Source of the DNA: JBCCMA01 sp045107005
Lineage (GTDB): Bacteria; Pseudomonadota; Gammaproteobacteria; Steroidobacterales; JBCCMA01
Assembly: GCA_045107005.1 (NCBI GenBank)
Contig: JBGCFP010000162.1
Coordinates: 1 to 20,067, forward strand
DNA length: 20,067 nt
Direction of reading: 5' to 3'
The position numbers and the translations under genes are program-made. Shown in pieces: positions 16,519 through 20,067 of this stretch. Position 1 is the stretch's first letter, and each line of letters begins with the position of its first letter. Below the pieces are notes generated by a model, which was given only the letters and a program-made list of their open reading frames with translations, did not search any database and had not been told where the DNA came from.

Positions 16519-16989
16519 CTTTATCTCAAGTGTCATAAAGCGGCTAAACGGATCCTCGGTGTACTGCGCAAACGGCCCGCAGTAGGCAAACCCGAACTTC
16601 AGGTACAACGCGTGCGCCGGTTCAAACGCCTCGCCGCTACCGGTCTCAAGGCTGATGCGCGTATAGCCGCGCTGGCGTGAGGTATCCATCATGTGCGTCA
16701 ACATCTCGCTCGCCACCCCGCGCCCCAAGTGCCCCGATGCCGTGCGCATCGATTTGATCTCACCGTGGTGCGCATCCAGTTGTTTGAGCGCGCCGCAGCC
16801 GAGTAATTCCGTGTCTTCCCAAATCGACCAAAAGGTTACGTCCGGTGAACGCAGCGCGCTCAGATCGAGTGCGTGCACGCTTTCGGGCGGCGACGTGGCC
16901 TGCATGTGATCCATGTGCTCGCGCAACAGATCAACCACGGCGGGATGATCCAGCGTGTCGGTCACAATGCGTCGCGTTGACGCCGTCAC
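16501..16989 (-). CDS. GNAT family N-acetyltransferase
   Basis: 162 residues, a single GNAT domain that should transfer an acetyl group from acetyl-CoA to an amine. The acetyl-CoA-binding region is SMRTASGHLGRGVASEML (80-97), with the expected loop pattern around GHLGRG. ATSPPESVHALDL (31-43), HGEIKSMRT and YTRISLETGSGEAFEPA (109-125) closely resemble the YsnE-type subgroup as I remember it; the physiological substrate is not established here. The start is GTG 16989, overlapping the upstream gene's stop as GTGA (16986-16989), which indicates translational coupling in a three-gene operon. Its last codons lie within the right arm of the terminator-like hairpin. Confidence 0.88.
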   Translation of the reverse strand: MTASTRRIVTDTLDHPAVVDLLREHMDHMQATSPPESVHALDLSALRSPDVTFWSIWEDTELLGCGALKQLDAHHGEIKSMRTASGHLGRGVASEMLTHMMDTSRQRGYTRISLETGSGEAFEPAHALYLKFGFAYCGPFAQYTEDPFSRFMTLEIKPVTSE

Positions 16990-17855
16990 GGTGCGGGAAC
17001 GGCCCGCTGCAAATACGCATCGGGTTTGATTAGTGCATAGCCCGGCGTTTGCGTAACCAGATGTTCAAGCCAGAACTTGTGCCCGGCGCCGTAAACCACG
17101 AGCACGCGATCACCGGGTTGCACAACGTCATCAAGCTTTGAGAATATCTTCGCGTTACGCATAAACCAGTAGCCCTGCAGTTCCGCCGCCGGCTGCGCTT
17201 CCCCCTGATCAAAACGCTGCAGCTGATAGTAAAAATCGGGCTTGGACAGCGGGCCGTTGTTCACGGCCAGCAGCGCCTCAGCGATGCTGCCCTGATTCAA
17301 CCTGGCCATCTCGTTTTCCGCCTTGCCTCGGAACTCTTGCACGAACTGGTTGAGCTCGGTGTCCAATCCGGTCTGCGCCGCGTGCGCGGCCAGCTTGCCG
17401 AACGGAAAATAATCGGGCTCGCCGTCAGCGGGTTGTTCGTCCAAACCGTATACCCGTTGCAGCCTGAGTTGATGCGCCACGCGGTACGCCAGCTGCACCC
17501 GTTCGTTGCTGCGTTCGGTCAACCACTCGGGCGTAAATTCGCGATAGTGTGGGTCGAGATAGAAGGGCGCATCAGTGACGCGTTCAGTGACCACCGCCGT
17601 CGGTTTAAATTGCGCCAGCGCGTTGGCCACGCCTTGTAATTCCTGCTGTCGCGCATCGGTCAACACACTATCGACGTCCAGGTTTACCAGGTCGCTGCTC
17701 GAGCCGGCGAAGTGATAACTGCCGAGCACCATGACCTGCACGTCGTCGGACGCAGCGACGGCTTGCGCCGTGTCGTCCTGCGATGGCGTCGTGGCCGTGC
17801 AGCCCGAGTAAATCAGAGCGAGCACCAGTATTAAAAAACCGTTAAGACGACGCAT
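16986..17855 (-). CDS. DUF5694 (TIKI/TraB/GumN-like) putative lipoprotein
   Basis: 289 residues from ATG 17855. This start has AAGGAG (17862-17867) exactly 6 nt upstream; an in-frame ATG at 17861 would directly abut it and is less likely. Residues 1-19 form a hydrophobic signal ending YSGC, a somewhat atypical lipobox with C19 as lipidation site, so the protein is probably membrane-anchored on the periplasmic side. Motifs shared with the TIKI/TraB/PrgY superfamily are visible: GSYH (45-48, GxxH), E91 in VVTER, R233, and GAGH (256-259, second GxxH). Known members include metalloproteases and uncharacterised erythromycin-esterase-like proteins, so hydrolase activity is possible but unproven. 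The gene lies 21 bp after the upstream membrane-protein gene and overlaps the GNAT start by 4 bp. Confidence 0.82.
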   Translation of the reverse strand: MRRLNGFLILVLALIYSGCTATTPSQDDTAQAVAASDDVQVMVLGSYHFAGSSSDLVNLDVDSVLTDARQQELQGVANALAQFKPTAVVTERVTDAPFYLDPHYREFTPEWLTERSNERVQLAYRVAHQLRLQRVYGLDEQPADGEPDYFPFGKLAAHAAQTGLDTELNQFVQEFRGKAENEMARLNQGSIAEALLAVNNGPLSKPDFYYQLQRFDQGEAQPAAELQGYWFMRNAKIFSKLDDVVQPGDRVLVVYGAGHKFWLEHLVTQTPGYALIKPDAYLQRAVPAP

Positions 17856-17876
17856 CAACATCTCCTTCGCTTAGAG

Positions 17877-18443
17877 TCAGACCGCAGGCCACAACCACGC
17901 AAACACACCGGCCACAATCAAGGCGTAGATCAATGCATCGAGCATGTACTTGGCCGTCGTCAGCGCGCTAAGACCGTACCAGATCGAGAACGGAATCAGC
18001 CCCCAGCCGAAGGTGAGAAACCCCACCGCCGAGACAAACCGAAACACGGCGAGATACTCAGCGCCCGGCGCCAGCGCCAGGCCCGCGCAATACGCAATTA
18101 GAAAACAGCCGAACAGAAAAAACAGCATCTGCTGGCCAATCAATTTACCCATTTGTGGCATGCCGTTGGGAAACACCGTGACGAAACTCACCGGCCCGTT
18201 GGCGAATTTTTCCTGCATCGCTGGATCGCCCATTTTTTTCATATCGACGCAGAAGGGAATGGTGTACACGCCCGGGCTGGGCGAGCCAGCGCGAATGGCA
18301 TTGGCAACGTCGTCTTCATTGCCCAGTTCCAGGTAATCGCCGTTGTGATATTTGAGCAGGATGTGAATCAGCGAGCTGGACAGCCAGGCAAGGAATGCGG
18401 CGAGCAAAATGGGCATCCACAGATCGAGCGGTGTTGGAGACAT
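17877..18443 (-). CDS. Small multi-pass membrane protein of unknown function
   Basis: 188 residues with hydrophobic segments at about 8-30, 104-126, 130-155 and 163-186. The soluble part between the first two (31-100) contains conserved-looking blocks GVYTIPFCVDMKKMGDP and GPVSFVTVFPNGMPQMGK. I have seen proteins of this look annotated only as hypothetical, and I do not assign a function. ATG 18443 has AAGGAG 8 nt upstream (18452-18457), a strong ribosome binding site. It is the first gene of the minus-strand operon with the DUF5694 lipoprotein and the GNAT enzyme, and is divergent from lexA, so the operon might respond to DNA damage through the shared region (inference). Confidence 0.8.
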   Translation of the reverse strand: MSPTPLDLWMPILLAAFLAWLSSSLIHILLKYHNGDYLELGNEDDVANAIRAGSPSPGVYTIPFCVDMKKMGDPAMQEKFANGPVSFVTVFPNGMPQMGKLIGQQMLFFLFGCFLIAYCAGLALAPGAEYLAVFRFVSAVGFLTFGWGLIPFSIWYGLSALTTAKYMLDALIYALIVAGVFAWLWPAV

Positions 18444-18474
18444 GAGGGCTACTCCTTCGGATTATGGTCAAAGG

Positions 18475-18480
18475 ATTATA
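18475..18480 (-). promoter_or_regulatory. Putative -10 box of the membrane protein-DUF5694-GNAT operon
   Basis: On the minus strand this reads TATAAT, a perfect -10, about 32 nt before ATG 18443. It gives a leader of about 25 nt that contains the AAGGAG ribosome binding site. No good -35 was found at 16-18 bp, so an activator may be needed or the call may be wrong. Confidence 0.4.
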
Positions 18481-18539
18481 GACCCAAATGTCGCTGTCGC
18501 TGCCAGGGCTGCTGGTTTTTCAGTGAGTTAAGCTACCCT

Positions 18540-18569
18540 TTGTGCGCATCGTCAAAAGCTGTATATAAT
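18540..18569 (+). promoter_or_regulatory. lexA promoter
   Basis: TTGTGC (18540-18545) and a perfect TATAAT (18564-18569) are 18 bp apart. The -10 lies inside the first LexA box, the usual arrangement for autorepression by blocking RNA polymerase. Confidence 0.65.
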
Positions 18570-18574
18570 CACAG
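18559..18574 (+). promoter_or_regulatory. LexA (SOS) box 1
   Basis: CTGTATATAATCACAG is a perfect CTGT-N8-ACAG operator with an AT-rich centre. It contains the -10 hexamer of the lexA promoter. Confidence 0.93.
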
Positions 18575-18577
18575 TCA

Positions 18578-18593
18578 CTGTGAATACATACAG
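18578..18593 (+). promoter_or_regulatory. LexA (SOS) box 2
   Basis: CTGTGAATACATACAG is a second perfect CTGT-N8-ACAG operator. Its left end is 19 bp from that of box 1, nearly two helical turns, so two LexA dimers could bind on the same face. It ends 11 nt before the lexA ATG. Confidence 0.93.
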
Positions 18594-18604
18594 ATGAGAA
18601 CATC

Positions 18605-19219
18605 ATGCAAGACCTGACGACTCGCCAAGCCGAAATCCTCACGCTGATCCACGATCACATGACCGACACCGGCATGCCGCCCACCCGCGCGGAAATCGCC
18701 AAACAATTGGGCTTTCGTTCCACCAACGCGGCCGAAGAACACCTGCGCGCGCTCGAACGCAAAGGCGCCATCGAGCTGATCCCGGGCACGTCGCGCGGCA
18801 TCCGCATCAAGCACCACATGGAAAACGAAATCCGCGAAGCCAGCGGTATTCCATTGGTCGGTCGCGTTGCTGCCGGTCAGCCGATTCTCGCGCAGGAACA
18901 CATCGAGGCGCGTTACCAGCTCGATCCAAGCTTGTTCCATCCCAAGCCGCACTACCTGCTGCAGGTCCACGGCATGAGTATGCGCAACGCCGGCATCCTC
19001 GATCAGGATCTGGTCGCGGTGCACCGCACGCCCGACGTGCGCCACAACCAGATCATCGTCGCCAGGCTCGAAGAAGAAGTCACGGTCAAACGTTATCGCC
19101 AGAAAGGCAAACACGTGTGGCTAATGCCCGAGAACGAAGACTTCGATCCAATCAAGGTCGATCTGGAACACGAGTCACTGATGATTGAAGGCATCGTGGT
19201 TGGCGTCATTCGCCAGTAG
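18605..19219 (+). CDS. lexA: LexA repressor, SOS regulator
   Basis: 204 residues, the normal length. The N-terminal winged helix (about 1-70) contains TTRQAEILTLIHDH and GMPPTRAEIAKQLGFRSTNAAEEHLRAL-type helices (23-50). The C-terminal S24 protease domain has the self-cleavage site A90-G91 in GRVAAGQP, catalytic S125 in HGMSMRNAG and K162 in VTVKRY. RecA filaments on single-stranded DNA trigger cleavage and derepression of SOS genes. Two perfect SOS boxes in front show autoregulation. ATG 18605 has only a weak ribosome binding site (GAGA). imuA begins 20 bp downstream and should share the transcript. The protein follows the E. coli-type operator consensus, consistent with a gammaproteobacterium. 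Confidence 0.96.
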   Translation: MQDLTTRQAEILTLIHDHMTDTGMPPTRAEIAKQLGFRSTNAAEEHLRALERKGAIELIPGTSRGIRIKHHMENEIREASGIPLVGRVAAGQPILAQEHIEARYQLDPSLFHPKPHYLLQVHGMSMRNAGILDQDLVAVHRTPDVRHNQIIVARLEEEVTVKRYRQKGKHVWLMPENEDFDPIKVDLEHESLMIEGIVVGVIRQ

Positions 19220-19239
19220 CGACGTGTCTCCTGATCACC

Positions 19240-19872
19240 ATGCCCGCGCCACTCGACACACTGCTTCGCGACGCCCGCGTCTGGCGCGCCGGTCGGCGTG
19301 CGCCCGGCGTCAAAGGCATTCCCACGGGTTACGATCAGCTCGATCAGCAGCTGGCCACCGACGGTTGGCCAGCCGCGGCGCTCACCGAAATCCTGCTCGA
19401 TCAGCCGGGCCTGGGCGAGCTCAAACTGCTGATGCCGGCACTGGCCGCGTTGAGCCAGCCGCGTCACGACGGTGCGCATCGCTGGCTGATGTGGATTGCG
19501 CCACCGCACATTCCCTACGCGCCGGCACTCAGTGAGGCGGGCGTGAATCTGGCGCGTGTCATGGTGGTGCACGCCAACGAGCGCATGGATGTGCTGTGGG
19601 CCGCCGAGCAGTCGTTACGTTCGGGCAACTGCGCCGCCGTGTTGTGCTGGGTCAACCAGGCACCGGATAAATCGCTGCGCCGTTTGCAGCTGGCGGCTGC
19701 GCAAGGCGACAGTTTTGGCGTCGTGTTTGGTCCCACACGCACTGCGACGCAGTCGTCGCCCGCGGCGCTGCGCCTCATGCTCACTCACAGTGATCAGCAG
19801 CGAACGCTGCATATCCTGAAAAATCGCGGTGGCAGACCGGCCACCATCAGCGCCGATTTTCTCGCGCCCTGA
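19240..19872 (+). CDS. imuA: ImuA, translesion-synthesis accessory protein (SulA/RecA-like)
   Basis: 210 residues. GIPTGYDQLDQQLATDGWP (26-44) and ALTEILLDQPGLGELKLLMP (47-66) are the typical start of ImuA proteins, which have a RecA-like fold without a proper Walker A lysine motif; here GLGEL stands in the P-loop position. WLMWIAPPHIPYAPAL and SGNCAAVLCWV are further family blocks. Known role: with ImuB and DnaE2, ImuA takes part in SOS-induced mutagenic translesion synthesis. It lies 20 bp after lexA, so it is expected to be under the two LexA boxes. The usual next gene, imuB, does not follow directly: the next 195 bp to the edge show no ImuB-like start. Confidence 0.88.
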   Translation: MPAPLDTLLRDARVWRAGRRAPGVKGIPTGYDQLDQQLATDGWPAAALTEILLDQPGLGELKLLMPALAALSQPRHDGAHRWLMWIAPPHIPYAPALSEAGVNLARVMVVHANERMDVLWAAEQSLRSGNCAAVLCWVNQAPDKSLRRLQLAAAQGDSFGVVFGPTRTATQSSPAALRLMLTHSDQQRTLHILKNRGGRPATISADFLAP

Positions 19873-20067
19873 GCGCGGTTTGTGTCCACTTTCATGTCAC
19901 AAGCCCCAGCATCACTGCCCCCAAAAAATGATAGAAAAAATGGCAGGAATCAAAAAAACGCACTGAGCCAACCGTTGTCAGGGGCTTTGGACGTGGGTCT
20001 CTCTCGGCAAAGTGTCGGCAGCAGGGATGCTGCCGCCAAGCCCCCATGGATGGGTTCACGGCGTCTT
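19873..20067. other. Sequence after imuA: A-rich stretch, no recognisable gene
   Basis: The segment contains A-runs (about 19923-19960) and ends in a tandem-hairpin element. A plus-strand frame from ATG 19894 stays open to the edge (58 codons), but its product is polar, low in complexity and reads through the hairpins; it does not resemble ImuB or any family I know, so I do not call it a gene. Confidence 0.5.
20016..20054 (+). repeat. Tandem hairpin element, possibly an intergenic repeat family
   Basis: CGGCAGCA/TGCTGCCG forms a perfect 8-bp stem with a GGGA loop (20016-20035), followed 7 nt later by CCCA/TGGG with a TGGA loop (20043-20054). From memory, closely similar strings (stem ending GATGCTG, then CCATGGATGGGTTCACGGCG) recur between genes in many gammaproteobacteria. 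Only one copy is in this window, so the repeat nature cannot be shown here. Confidence 0.45.

Noticed and set aside
19894..20067. Open frame to the right edge as the start of imuB
   Set aside because: The predicted residues do not resemble a Y-family polymerase N-terminus and the frame runs through the hairpin element.

Overview
The window looks like chromosomal DNA of a GC-rich gammaproteobacterium, most likely a free-living aquatic or marine one. This is inferred from gene content: LexA boxes of the CTGT-N8-ACAG type, a lexA-imuA pair, several cyclic-di-GMP enzymes, a BlaI/M56 operon, and large secreted beta-propeller and dockerin-like proteins. No rRNA, tRNA, CRISPR array, transposase or integrase was seen. 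Genus cannot be assigned from this sequence.

Left part (1-8.0 kb). Two minus-strand genes encode exported proteins. One is the N-terminal part of an SBBP-type beta-propeller protein that runs off the left edge. The other is a 1048-residue protein made of a YVTN-like propeller, a di-heme cytochrome c peroxidase-like region, thrombospondin type 3 repeats and a dockerin-like tail. The 540-bp gap between them holds what looks like the tail of a decayed response-regulator gene. Next come two convergent cyclic-di-GMP genes whose 3' ends overlap by 26 bp: an FHA-GGDEF protein (+) and a PAS-PAS-PAS-GGDEF-EAL protein (-).

Middle (8.2-14.3 kb, all +). A likely operon encodes a BlaI/MecI-type repressor, an M56 membrane metallopeptidase with a periplasmic TonB-like C-terminal domain, and an MscS channel preceded by a BON domain. 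Together they suggest an envelope-stress sensing unit. A single large gene follows with the architecture DUF4062 - NB-ARC (STAND) ATPase - TPR. This resembles bacterial NLR-like immune or signalling proteins, and its TPR part contains a recently duplicated 126-bp repeat. It is the best candidate in the window for an undescribed system, and no dedicated partner gene was seen beside it.

Right part (14.5-20.07 kb). A membrane-anchored hybrid histidine kinase with a C-terminal receiver (+) converges, across a strong hairpin, on a three-gene minus-strand operon: a small membrane protein, a DUF5694 TIKI/TraB-like lipoprotein, and a GNAT acetyltransferase. Divergent from this operon is lexA, preceded by two perfect SOS boxes, and then imuA. 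The expected imuB does not follow directly. Instead there is an A-rich stretch and a tandem-hairpin element at the right edge.
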